From assembly GCA_949361645.1 (NCBI GenBank), contig OX442429.1:2359231-2423230 (forward strand): a DNA stretch of 64,000 nucleotides. Direction: 5' to 3'. The notes beneath the pieces were generated by a model. It was not told the DNA's origin. It did no database searches and worked only from the letters and a program-made list of their open reading frames with translations. The DNA comes from Spongilla lacustris (lineage: Eukaryota; Porifera; Demospongiae; Spongillida; Spongillidae). A program made the position numbers and the translations under genes. Shown here one piece after another: positions 47,591 to 57,555 of the stretch (position 1 is the first letter of the stretch; the number at the start of each line of letters is the position of its first letter).

Positions 47591-48883
47591 ATGGCTGGAG
47601 CTATTCCATACGGTCCAAACCAAACTCCGTGGTCAGAATCCGTTTGCGACCTTGCAAAACTATCCGACGGTAGCTACCTGGTGTCACCTCCATCCAGCGA
47701 CCCACTTCTAGTCTATCCTAATGTCCTCGAAGTGAACGGAGCCATGTATCAGGTCCCTTCGTCTGGTCTCACTTCACAGCAGCGTGACGATGCCAACGCC
47801 CGAATTCTCGCCAGAACACGTCGGTATCAATCTACTCATCTTGGTTACCAGGAAAACCAAGCACTGGATTACGGCCATCTCAAGGATTATTTAAACATCC
47901 ATCTTAATAATGCAGGAGACCCGTTTACGGAAAGTAACGGCCAGACAAGCACTCGTTGGATAGAGCGAAACGTATTAGACTATTTCGCGTCACTATGGCA
48001 CGCCAAATGGCCTCACAATTGGTCGGATTCGGAGACATATTGGGGCTACATGCTTACAATGGGATCCACTGAAGGAAACATGCAAGCGCTGTGGAACGCT
48101 CGCGACTATCTGCAGGGGAAAGCGACTTATGTAGTGGAGCCAGATTCTAACGTTGCGGCTCACAATTCAGGTATACAAAATCACATCAGCTTGATGCAAG
48201 GACCTCCCGTCGATACGCAGCAAGTAGAGATAGCGGAACACAGCCATGGCCTGAAGCCAGTTGCCTTCTATTCCGAGGATTCTCATTACTCCATCGCGAA
48301 AGCCGTAGCCATGCTTGATATCGCTACATTCTATCAGATCGGAGTGGAAAAGTTCCCGGGACAGTGCCCATTGGTTGCAGAATTTTTGAAACCAGGTGAA
48401 TGGCCACGCGAGGTCCCAACGAGAGAGGCTGGTGGCGTTGACGGGCACGCGCTGTGCATTTTGGTTGAGTTCTTCGCCTCCAGAAAGTACCCCATACTTG
48501 TTGTCTTCAACTGCGGTTCAACGTTCAAAGGAGCGTACGACGAAGTGGAAGTTATTGGAGCAAGAATCGTCGCGATACTGGCGAAGCATGGAATCCTGAA
48601 TCACCGGTTCAAATTAAACGGACAAATGGTGGAAAGGCAAGGGTATTGGATGCACGTGGATGGCGCTCTAGGAGCCTCTTACATGCCGTTCCTTGAGATG
48701 GCTTGTAGGAATGGGATGACGGAACTCGGTCCCGGTCCAATCTTTGACTTCAGGCTGCCTTACCAAACACGCACAGTTTTTGTACAAGCTACAGGAGGAC
48801 CCCACTTTTATGGCTTCCAGGCAGATGTGCTGGCTATTGCATGTACGAATAACACAACTACATGTAAGTTTGCTAAAGATTGA
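47591..48883 (+). CDS. PLP-dependent (group II, histidine-decarboxylase-like) decarboxylase, N-terminal part
   Basis: Group II decarboxylases remove the carboxyl group of amino acids using pyridoxal phosphate. From ATG at 47,591 (MAGAIPYG, the start shared with the pseudogene copy) 430 codons are open. Fold signatures: YWGYMLTMGSTEGNM (150-164), YSEDSHYSIAKAV (His232), NCGSTFKGAYDEVE (307-320) and HVDGALGASYMPF (Asp357). The next expected block, SxHK with the Schiff-base lysine, is absent: after FDFRLP (385-390) the sequence turns into YQTRTVFVQATGG and ends at KFAKD. A consensus donor ACAT|GTAAGT at 48,865 suggests the exon may really end there, with the lysine on a later exon or lost. A TIR element begins 41 bp after the stop. 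Bacterial-type relatives make horizontal transfer possible but untested. Confidence 0.75.
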   Translation: MAGAIPYGPNQTPWSESVCDLAKLSDGSYLVSPPSSDPLLVYPNVLEVNGAMYQVPSSGLTSQQRDDANARILARTRRYQSTHLGYQENQALDYGHLKDYLNIHLNNAGDPFTESNGQTSTRWIERNVLDYFASLWHAKWPHNWSDSETYWGYMLTMGSTEGNMQALWNARDYLQGKATYVVEPDSNVAAHNSGIQNHISLMQGPPVDTQQVEIAEHSHGLKPVAFYSEDSHYSIAKAVAMLDIATFYQIGVEKFPGQCPLVAEFLKPGEWPREVPTREAGGVDGHALCILVEFFASRKYPILVVFNCGSTFKGAYDEVEVIGARIVAILAKHGILNHRFKLNGQMVERQGYWMHVDGALGASYMPFLEMACRNGMTELGPGPIFDFRLPYQTRTVFVQATGGPHFYGFQADVLAIACTNNTTTCKFAKD

Positions 48884-49523
48884 AATTGGCTCTAACTCGG
48901 AAAGTCATAGTACCAAACAATTTGCACTGTGCAAAAACTTTGTTATACGATAGCGTATTCTATAGCGTATATTTGAATATACACATATAAGCAGGTGCGT
49001 ATATTCAAATATAACCGATCACGCGACATTTGTGGTTGCTTAGCAAACCGTTGAATTAACTTTGTGGCTACGTTGTCGGTCACCGTATACTAAGTGCTTC
49101 ATATTCCGTATATTATCCTCCTACCACCTTCACCCCTCGTTCCCGATCCAGTTTAGTCGATTTTCATTTTGCACATGTACAACAAACAACAAACTAACAG
49201 TCCGAGGCGGCAATCTGCATATATTCGATCAAAGGCACCTGTACAGAATACGAACAATAATTCATATCGTAAAAAAAATATTTAACTCACCACATATCAA
49301 TCCTCGTTCTGTTTATACATGATTCTATATATAAAGCAACAGATACATTATCGGGTAAGTGATATGCTTACCTTTCTTGTCTCCTATCTCCGATGTTTGA
49401 CTTATAACAATGGAACAGTGCGGGTTAAACACTTACCGTACCGTCCGGTCGGAGTCTGCAAGTTAAAAAAACCTTAACAAAACACAAAAAGAATAGGCCT
49501 ATACCTTTTTCTATCGCGCTCAC

Positions 49524-49671
49524 TGTAACATTGACAATACGATGACAATGGACCGAACACTAGACCGATTGCAATAGATATACAACTGACACAAAGCACG
49601 CACCTAGCCGGTAGTTCTAAGATCACTCGATAATCTCACGTGATGATGTCCAATTAACTATTACTACTACA
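49524..49671 (-). repeat. 3' LTR
   Basis: 148 bp, begins TGTAACATTG on the plus strand and ends CTACTACA. Contains CACGTGAT and GATCACTCGATAATC. Confidence 0.93.
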
Positions 49672-49684
49672 ACCCCCCTTTTTA
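49672..49684 (-). promoter_or_regulatory. Polypurine tract
   Basis: AAAAAGGGGGG on the minus strand one base before the 3' LTR; primes plus-strand DNA synthesis in LTR elements. Confidence 0.8.
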
Positions 49685-49933
49685 TGATTTTACGTAATCC
49701 ATGTATCTTTGTGGTGGTTTCATTGCTCTTTTAGGTCTTCCAGGTTCCTTATTCTCTTGTGCTTGTTGAACCTTAGGTACAGACTGCATTTCACTTTCCA
49801 CATCCTTTTCTGTTGGGCTTTCCTGTTGTTGGTCTTCATTCTGTGTCACTTTGGGCTCTGGCTGCACTTCACCTCCCACATCTGTGTCTTTCTCTTCTGT
49901 TGATGTTGCTTGTTGTGGATCTTTGTTCTGCAC
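49682..49933 (-). pseudogene. C-terminal tail of pol
   Basis: Acidic/Gln-rich stretch ending GRPKRAMKPPQRYMDYVKS. An RPKR.RKPP.R..DYV motif is the usual end of gypsy pol after the integrase. It is in a different frame from gag. The deletion joint must lie near 49,935-49,950. Confidence 0.75.
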
Positions 49934-50532
49934 TGCTCCTCTTTGTTTTTCATGATTGCCATTGTTGATTCCACTGTAGTCGTTTCGTCCTTCAGAATTT
50001 TCACTTGCTTCTTTGACTCTTCATCCACTTGACTTATACCTATAGCCTTCTCCAGCGTAAGGTTGGTCTCTCTCAATAGTCTCTCTTTGACACGTTCAGA
50101 GCTAATTCCGCACACAATACGATCCTTGATCATGTCATTCATAAGCTCACCAAACTTACAACTGGCTGCAAGAAGCTTGAGCGCGGTCACAAATTGACTC
50201 ACCGTCTCATCTTTCCTTTGGCAACGCATGTGAAATCTGTACCGTTCCATCGTTACATTTTGCTGTGCAAGGCAGTGTTCCTCAAACTTTTTGAACAGTA
50301 CTCCTATTTTGTCTTTTTCTTCGTCAGCTAGGGTCATTGTGCTGTAAATGTCTCTTCCAGTCTGTCCAATGAGATACAGGAATATACTGCACTTTTCCTT
50401 CTCTGGTTTGTCAGGTATACTCAAGTCTAAGTACAGTTCCATTGTTTGTCTCCAGCGCCTCCATTTTTCTGCCAACGACACGCTATCAGTGGTTGTAAAA
50501 TCCATTTCGCCCGGTGGTTTCAGTTGCTCCAT
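49846..50532 (-). CDS. gag protein of the LTR element (fused by deletion)
   Basis: ATG at 50,532, 25 bp after the LTR. It opens MEQLKPPGEMDF and continues LAEKWRRWRQTMELYL, KCSIFLYLIGQTGRDIYSTM, FKKFEEHCLAQQNVTMERYRF and FVTALKLLAASCKFGELMND, the capsid pattern of Ty3/gypsy gag (retrotrans_gag). After about residue 195 it runs in a shifted frame through former pol sequence, so the natural C terminus and any zinc knuckle are deleted. The intact capsid part is consistent with the element's recent mobility. Confidence 0.85.
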   Translation of the reverse strand: MEQLKPPGEMDFTTTDSVSLAEKWRRWRQTMELYLDLSIPDKPEKEKCSIFLYLIGQTGRDIYSTMTLADEEKDKIGVLFKKFEEHCLAQQNVTMERYRFHMRCQRKDETVSQFVTALKLLAASCKFGELMNDMIKDRIVCGISSERVKERLLRETNLTLEKAIGISQVDEESKKQVKILKDETTTVESTMAIMKNKEEQCRTKIHNKQHQQKRKTQMWEVKCSQSPK

Positions 50533-50540
50533 TGTGGATA

Positions 50541-50556
50541 GACACTTCTGACACCA
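50541..50556 (-). promoter_or_regulatory. tRNA primer-binding site
   Basis: TGGTGTCAGAAGTGTC on the minus strand abuts the 5' LTR, in the form common for Ty3/gypsy elements. Confidence 0.75.
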
Positions 50557-50704
50557 TGTAACATTGACAATACGATGACAATGGACCGAACACTAGACCG
50601 ATTGCAATAGATATACAACTGACACAAAGCACGCACCTAGCCGGTAGTTCTAAGATCACTCGATAATCTCACGTGATGATGTCCAATTAACTATTACTAC
50701 TACA
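50557..50704 (-). repeat. 5' LTR
   Basis: Apparently identical to the other LTR, which implies very recent insertion. No TATA box obvious. Confidence 0.93.
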
Positions 50705-51569
50705 CTCACTTGTGCCTGTTGTTCTATCATTTCGGTTGTTTAACGGGAACACTTGGGACACTTGCCAACCTAGTGCAAATATTGAAAGGTGAATTCATTC
50801 TTTAGCAACTGCAACACATAAAAACTTGTACACTCTGGAAAGACGAACTATTACTCTTACAGTCCTTCTGTCTGTTCATACCAAAAGCAACACGACCATG
50901 AAATAGCCCGCCTAAAATCTACAAATCACATGCACGGTTAGTTAACCACATTTCTAATTGTAGCACTTTTGTACAACCATTTGTACTAGGGTCCATTAGA
51001 GGTCTACTGTGTAGGCATTCTACTGCTTCCATTGTAGCATTTACTGTGATCCGATGTGATCATGACCAAACTCAACTGGCGACTTGGTATAGGCCATAGC
51101 CATGCACCATGGGCCCAGCGTACCGCTCACAAAATTTACCGCCGTATATACGGGTACACCAAGCAGACATACATGTACATAGCTAACCTTTGACGTCCAG
51201 CAGCATTAATAGAAACAAAGTAGCACTCCTTCCCAGACTTCGATGCCTACACACCTTCCTACCTCAAGTGGGTCCGGGTACGGGGCTGGCCACTCATGAA
51301 TTAATTCTGTGGTATACATATGTACACAGTGGGATTTTATGGAATGAAATATACGCAGTAGTATAACTCACTGCAGTATATTCTTACGAGTACACTATCG
51401 TATATTTTGAAGGTGTGCTTATATAAACGGTGACGTATTTGACACTTGCGGATTCTCAAATATACGCGGTCGTACACTTTAAATATACTACACAGGTTAT
51501 ATTTTGCGCATTCCTCAAATATACGCATAAATATACACTATCATATAACTAACTTTTTGCACAATGTTG

Positions 51570-52303
51570 TCTTCTCTAGGTCCTATTCATAACCACTAAC
51601 ATGTGACAAAGACAGTACTTGTGTTGGTTGGGGGAGAAGGGGGAGGAGGCAGGGCCAATGATAGCAGAGGGCTAATGTCGGCTTATATGTATAATAGCGA
51701 TTAACAAGTACAGCAGGAATCAAAGGGGGTTCACTTACAGTATACAATCAAATTTGTATGTGGGTATCGGTGAAAGTCATCATTCTCCACCCCGGCCATC
51801 CTGTGCAGCGTTTTAGATCAAGGTCACCACGGAAGCATGGTCTTTCTAAGGTTGGCAATTTTCTGATTTGGGTGCCCCCAATGAAGTTGCCAACATGTAC
51901 AGTGTGGACCTACAAGCATTGTGTTGGTGTGAGTATGTCTATATGTGTGTATGGTGTGTATGGTGTGAGTGTGTGTGTGTGTGCACGTGCGTGGGTGCAT
52001 GTATGTGGTGTCCATACCATCTGGAAGTGCTCAGTGCTTGAAACGAATACCTTTTGTCAACTCAGTCAATCAGCCTGTCATCATCCTGGAACATATTAAA
52101 TACGTGGTCATGTTTACTTATAATACTCTGCCTGTAGTACACCTGCACATGTAGGTCATCTAATCCAACCCTAAATTATACCCCCACACCTTCCCCCTCA
52201 ATAAGGGCACAGTTATCCTGTATGCACTTGGAGGCATCCCTGAGGTTGAACATGTACACATGTAGTTGGACTTGGTTGGGTTGGGTAGGAGGTTAGTATT
52301 ATT
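51570..52303. other. No recognisable gene
   Basis: Includes a short TG-rich stretch near 51,960-52,010. Nothing else supportable. Confidence 0.4.
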
Positions 52304-52333
52304 ATGACTTCAGCAGCAAGCACACCTGACAGG
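52304..52333 (+). other. Possible first coding exon of the BEN gene
   Basis: ATG opens MTSAASTPDR and reaches AGG|GTAGGT in phase 0, the same phase as the later exons. Ten codons only, so this is a weak guess. Confidence 0.2.
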
Positions 52334-52479
52334 GTAGGTAATTATGCAAAGAACCATCCTGAGTGGGGAAATGTTGCAATGAGTAATAAATCAAACTTCA
52401 CATATCTTATTGAACAGTGCCCTTATAAAGTGTTTTCTTGTATATTCTCTGTGGCTGGGAGTTTTTTCATTTATATATC

Positions 52480-53115
52480 TCCTCTGTGCCTTTAATAGCC
52501 ATTCATTTCCACTGTGGAACAATTTCCTTTCCCTTCAAGTTTCAAATACTCTCTGCCTTGAAGAGTTTCATTTCCTCTGTGACTTGAACAATTTCATTTC
52601 CTCTGTGCCTTAAACAGTTTCAAATGTTCTTGGACTAGAACAGTTTTATTTCCTCTGTAGCAATTTCTTTTCCTGTGTGTTGAGCAGTTACATTTTCTCT
52701 GTGCCTTGAACAGTTTCGCATACTATGTGCCTTGAACAGTTTCATTTTCTCTCTGCCTTGACTCCGTGCCTTGAACAGTTTCATTTCCTTCAACAGTTCC
52801 ATATACTCTGTGCCTTGAACAGTTTCATTTCTTATTGTCTTGAACAGTGTTGATATATATATATATATATAATTATAATTATATATATATAATATAAATT
52901 ATATATATAATTATATATATATTTAAATTACTTCATTGATATTCTTTGTGTCTTCTACAGTTTCTATTCCTTGAACAGTTTCGTTATGCAAGTATATATA
53001 AATAATGCTCATGCTTTGTACAACACCAAAAGTTTCATTTGAGTCAGGTATAATAACATATTTTTTAAAAAATCAGTTTTTTTTGTCTTTAATATTCTCT
53101 GTGCTGTGAACAGTT
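52480..53115. repeat. 26-bp minisatellite (CTCTGTGCCTTGAACAGTTTCATTT)
   Basis: About fifteen degenerate copies, interrupted by an AT run at 52,853-52,925. Likely within an intron. Confidence 0.85.
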
Positions 53116-53199
53116 TTGTGTGATAAGTTTTGTATTTCATATTTCGATTAGTGCCTTTTTTTTTTACATATTATATGTATATGTAAAGGTGGGTAATGT

Positions 53200-53640
53200 C
53201 GATCTGGGCAAATTTGCTTCCCACTCGATGAATGGGTAGACGGTGATTATAACATTGGCGCAAATCAAGCGGGAAAGCATGGACGTAGTTTGTTCAACTA
53301 TATCTCCATAACAGATGACATAAAAATCAACGTACAGAACGAAAGGACCTGTGTAACTAAAACCCGAATTTGAAGTGATTTGATTACTTCTACCGAACGT
53401 TATTGCGGGTTTGAAACCGGTGGGGTATTGGACGTTGCAATACTGGCACAGAGCAAGTGCAAGGCCCCAAAATGTATTTTACCATACAGAAATGGTGTGA
53501 CATAAAGTAATGCAAATATGAAATTGATAAGCTTAACCGTTCGGTAGGTATAATGATTCAAACGTAAAGCAATTTTATAACATTAGAAATTTTTATAAAA
53601 GATACTACTGACATTTTCACGGAAACTTTAGAATTTGATT
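53200..53640. mobile_element. Diverged copy of the 6.7-7.2 kb MITE
   Basis: Inverted match to the core (CCGGTGGGGTATTGGACGTTGC, two mismatches; CAGAGCAAGTGCAAGGCCCC) and to one arm (ATTTTCACGGAAACT). The ends are too decayed to define. Confidence 0.75.
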
Positions 53641-54207
53641 TAAGCTGAGAATTATTTTGTTTTCGTGTAAAAACGTTGTTACTACATTATATAATGAAAA
53701 AAAATTTCAAGGTTCAGTAAGTTTAGATTTCTCAGGTGGCATTAATATTTATATTATCATGCATCATATTATTTAAATTATACATACATAATTATATATG
53801 TGCTACAAAATTATACATACTACATATGTATAAAAAGTAATTAAATAATACAACAAGCTTATGACACTGAGACCTGCCTACATTGTTAATATAAAGCAGT
53901 TTATGAATCGCAATCTTTTATTGTGCAGTTTATAAATGTAGTTGAACCAATAAAGTAAAAGGCATTACATATTATCATTTCAATTATACGTAAGGATTCA
54001 ATTATAATAAAATGGTCTAAGTTTATGAATTATATCATATCAAATAGTTTTGGGTTCTTTAGTGGCAGCTGTACCATAACTTGTGTAGAAATTTAGTCTG
54101 GGCACCAGAAGGTTGGTACTGTAGATGCTGGTCATTAGGCAAGATGTAATATATTGAATGCCATGTGGGGCCTAATGTTTTCATGTGTGATTATTTCTTG
54201 ACAATAG

Positions 54208-56426
54208 GATGCACCTCAATCATCTTCTAGTCAAGTTGGAGAAACTGCTGTAAGTCTATCATTTTTAAGTTTGGTACTGAAGCTAAGAACGTTTAATTAC
54301 TTGCCATGCTGCCTCAAATGTGATGGTTTCAAATTCCACACAAATCGTCAAAGGACACACCAGTTGTAAGTCAGTGTGAGAGTATTGTTTAACAATGCTT
54401 TTTATACAATCATAGAATGCAACTGTTGCATCTAAAAATGGAGAAAGTGATGTAAGTGTATAGCATTGTTGAGTTTGAAAAATGTTTTGAAACATGATGC
54501 AGAAACAATAACTCAATTGTAAATCAGTGTGATGTGTATGGTTGTATATAGATAAATGATGCATTATGTATAAGTTATGATTATTAAGTCTAATGCAACG
54601 ATTCCATCTAGTAGTTAACCTTTAATCTCCCATTGTCCTACGCGTAGGATTAGCATCCTATGCGTAGGACGCAAGTTAACATTAATTTTTAGCAAACTCA
54701 TATGATCAAAAAATAAACCAAAATCTCATTGCACTGTAGAAATGGTTATTAATTCAGGAAATCTTTTTACTTTCTTGCAATTCTTCAAAGATTGTCAAAT
54801 ACAATCAATACTGCATTGCTAAAAGATGTATTTGCAGTAAATTGCAAAGCAACTTAAAGTACCAAAAAGTAATGTTGGGAAGATCAGAGCAACATTTTAA
54901 AAGAAGGGGGTAGTAGATCAGGTCTTTTTCACTAAGCATATAAAAAAGTACATTGTAGATTTGGAAATTGCTAGCTCCACAAGCTTATGAACAATAGGTA
55001 TTTGTCAGATGCATGTTGCGGGAATAGCCAAGTGAATGGACAAAATCCTGAAAACGTACAGTGCGTTATCGGTAAAAATGACAAAATCAGTTAGAGTAAA
55101 AACACTGCCGTAGAATGTATTGAGTAGCCCACACATCATGCTTCAAAATACATTTTTTATTAGTGATACTTGTCGTACTTTATTCTGTGACAATTAAATT
55201 CTCAACATAATGCTTTTTTAAGAACCATATCTGTTTATTTGCATCGTGTAACCAATGGTGTGATTAAAAAAATAGACTGACAATTGGTAAATTAGCATGA
55301 TAGACACATCAAACAACAGTTAAGAAATTGATGCTAAAAAATTGCATTTCTATTTATAATGAAATTTCAAATATTGGTCCTACGCGTAGGACTTGGACCT
55401 GGATAATTAAGGTTAAGTTGTAGAAATCACTGGAAAGATGTAACAGAACAAAGTGGTTGTCTGTTTAAATATAAACCCAGCATTATTTGTTATAGAGATG
55501 GGTATAAAAGAAAGGAGTACCTTAATGAATGATTTGTACAACTGACAGGGTAAAAAATCTAGTATATTGCGTAAGTGAAACAGTGTATTTATAGGAGCAT
55601 TTGTGTAATTTCGATTGCTCGCCATATGCTTGTATAGATTAGAGAATGTTGTATTTTTTTAAATGATATGCATTAGCATCTAAGTAAGCATTCGAAACTG
55701 GGCAACTTAAGAGAAGTATTGTTAAGGTAAGGCATACATTGTGTACAATTACACAACACATATCATGTGAAATTAATGCAGGAATTGGTTAAAGATACGC
55801 ACAGAATTGTAATGAAACTGCAGGGGAAAGAAGAAGAAAACAGAATTAAATTTATGGTACATAATTGTACACATTGTTCTATCACTTTAAAAGCAAGATT
55901 GGTGTTTTAAATTAAGTTGATTAAAAAAAGCAATAGAAGTATTGCAGAAGTGAAATATGGCTGGTGGGTGCCAAACAATTTTTGGTTGCGATATCAGGTT
56001 TGCTGCACCCCAATCACATTTATTATCCTGTAGGGTATACATAAGCTGTATATGCATTATTTGCCACTTGACTTTCAACCTGCATTTCAGATTGGAGATG
56101 TTGAACTTTTGGGCATACCAGCAAAAAATCCTGTTAAGTTTTGCTTACAAGCCATGGACGTCGTTTTTTCGACCGAGGAGATGGCACACGGGCGATACAA
56201 AGCTGTACGAAAAAGAGGCAATAAGACACCACCACCCCCACTCGATGTGAAGCGAGTGAAGTTAATAGATGGTAATCGTTTTTATGAGTGATATATTATT
56301 AATTATTTCTTTGTAGATGCTATTATAAAACGGTACGGGTTTGAAGCATTTAACAAATCCGCTTCAAAAGTCCGCATACAAGCGAACCAAAAGTGTTCTG
56401 ACATTTTTACTAAGAAGTTTAAATGA
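54208..56426 (+). CDS. Spliced gene ending in a BEN domain
   Basis: Five exons, all joined in compatible phase: 54,208-54,249 (DAPQSSSSQVGETA), 54,416-54,451 (NATVASKNGESD), 55,782-55,856 (ELVKDTHRIVMKLQGKEEEN..., coiled-coil-like), 56,091-56,271 and 56,317-56,426 ending in TGA. The last two encode NPVKFCLQAMDVVFSTEEM, PPPPLDVKRVKLIDD and AIIKRYGF...VRIQANQKCSDI, matching the BEN pattern (LL..lF..eEla..., LdpekvklI...v...., vr..in.KCR). BEN domains bind DNA or chromatin proteins. All acceptors are AG and donors GT; the last intron is only 45 bp. The 5' end is not established. A piggyBac-like MITE lies in intron 2. Confidence 0.7.
54619..55412. mobile_element. piggyBac-like MITE, 794 bp, TTAA target site
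   Basis: TTAA at 54,615-54,618 and 55,413-55,416. Ends CCTTTAATCTCCCA / complement CCTTAATTATCCAG, each followed by the palindrome GTCCTACGCGTAGGA. TTAA duplication with CCY-type ends is diagnostic of piggyBac-group elements. No coding sequence. Located inside an intron of the BEN gene. Confidence 0.85.
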
Positions 56427-56818
56427 ATATGTCTTGTATTGTTTTCGTGATTGAGAGCTTCAATAGTAACATAACGATCCTATATGTATCACAATAGGAG
56501 AAAAATAACTCCTATGAGATCGTACAAGATCGTGAATATATTGCACCAGTCGTTAGAATATGAACGAACGTGCTTGATCGATAATGGTTGCATATATAAA
56601 GATGACGAGAACGACTATTCACGAAAGTATATGCACATACTGCCGACGATCATAAAGGATTGTTTACGATGCACGTTACTCGTTGTTATTGATCCGCTAT
56701 TAAAAAGATGTAATACGATCACTGTTATTTTTTATCACTCTTTTACTTTCCTTGTACGATACGTGCATATTCTAGTAGTTATTGAACCAGTAAAGATATC
56801 ATACGATCACTCACTATA
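56427..56818. other. 3' flank of the BEN gene, CGATC-rich
   Basis: Rich in ATCGT/CGATC words (about 12 in 350 bp). An open plus-strand stretch of 111 codons at 56,484 shows no recognisable motif. Confidence 0.4.
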
Positions 56819-57555
56819 GACCCCTTTTGGCGATAAGTGGCTGGTATGAATATTCACTATGAATACATTTATTACGTGGCAACCGTTGCTATCCTCCATT
56901 TTGACGGGCAAATGTTTCAGAGACCCATTACTCATGGCCATACTAACGAGCAAACGGCCGCTTTTCTCTATAAAATTCGACCAATGATTTGGAAACTACA
57001 CTTCTAAGTTGCAAGGGCCCAATTTAAATTGCTATTTGAAGACGCTACAATGCCTATGTGGGCGGGTGGGTCCGTCGACCATTGTCAGTTTCTCTAGGAT
57101 TGATGACATATTCTTGTGTATTTACTTGTGTATTTGTGTATTTATTGACGTGCCAGGTCAGGATAAGCTTAAGAGATACAAAAGTGTAAAGGTTTGTTGG
57201 CCCTATATGTAAATACCAGCAAAACGTTCTTGGACAAGATTCCTGCCCACGATCATACCCAACCTGCCAAAGATCTTGTTCAACTTGCCCAAAGTGCCAA
57301 GATTATGGCGGCCAAGTTCTTACCCATAATATGACAGCCTGCTTGTAAGATCTTGGCCATCCTGCATGTCAAGATCTTGCCCTTCTTGGGCAAGAATCTT
57401 GCCCAAGAAAGTTTTGCTGGGAATGGTTTTTGCACAGCATTTGAATTCAGTGGTTGGGTTCAAACCATCCTTTAACTTAGCATACGCATTGATGGCAAGC
57501 ACGTGCACACATTACGTTTTAAAAGCAAAGTATAATCCATTTCAGAAGTTGCTGG

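Larger units (their letters stand above)
49524..50704 (-). mobile_element. Young deletion-derivative LTR retrotransposon, 1.18 kb, TSD CTCAC
   Basis: Two 148-bp LTRs (49,524-49,671 and 50,557-50,704), both TG...CA, read as identical by eye. CTCAC flanks at 49,519-49,523 and 50,705-50,709; the empty site in the other TIR-element copy (near 19,085) lacks it. On the minus strand a primer-binding site (TGGTGTCAGAAGTG) directly follows the 5' LTR, and a purine tract (AAAAAGGGGGG) precedes the 3' LTR. Only gag and the pol tail remain, so it depended on enzymes from elsewhere. Confidence 0.93.
48925..51566. mobile_element. TIR DNA transposon, second copy, TSD TTG, carrying a nested LTR element
   Basis: Same ends (CACTGTGCAAAAACTTTG ... 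AACTTTTTGCACAATG) and same subterminal TATACGATAG / GTATATTTGAATATAC clusters as 18,455-24,748. TTG at 48,922-48,924 and 51,567-51,569. Without the nested LTR element it is about 1.46 kb, so the family seems to be a short non-autonomous one. It sits just after the donor of the decarboxylase exon. Confidence 0.85.

Noticed and set aside
56484..56819. 111-codon frame after the BEN gene
   Set aside because: No motif, no splice support; AT-rich chance frame.
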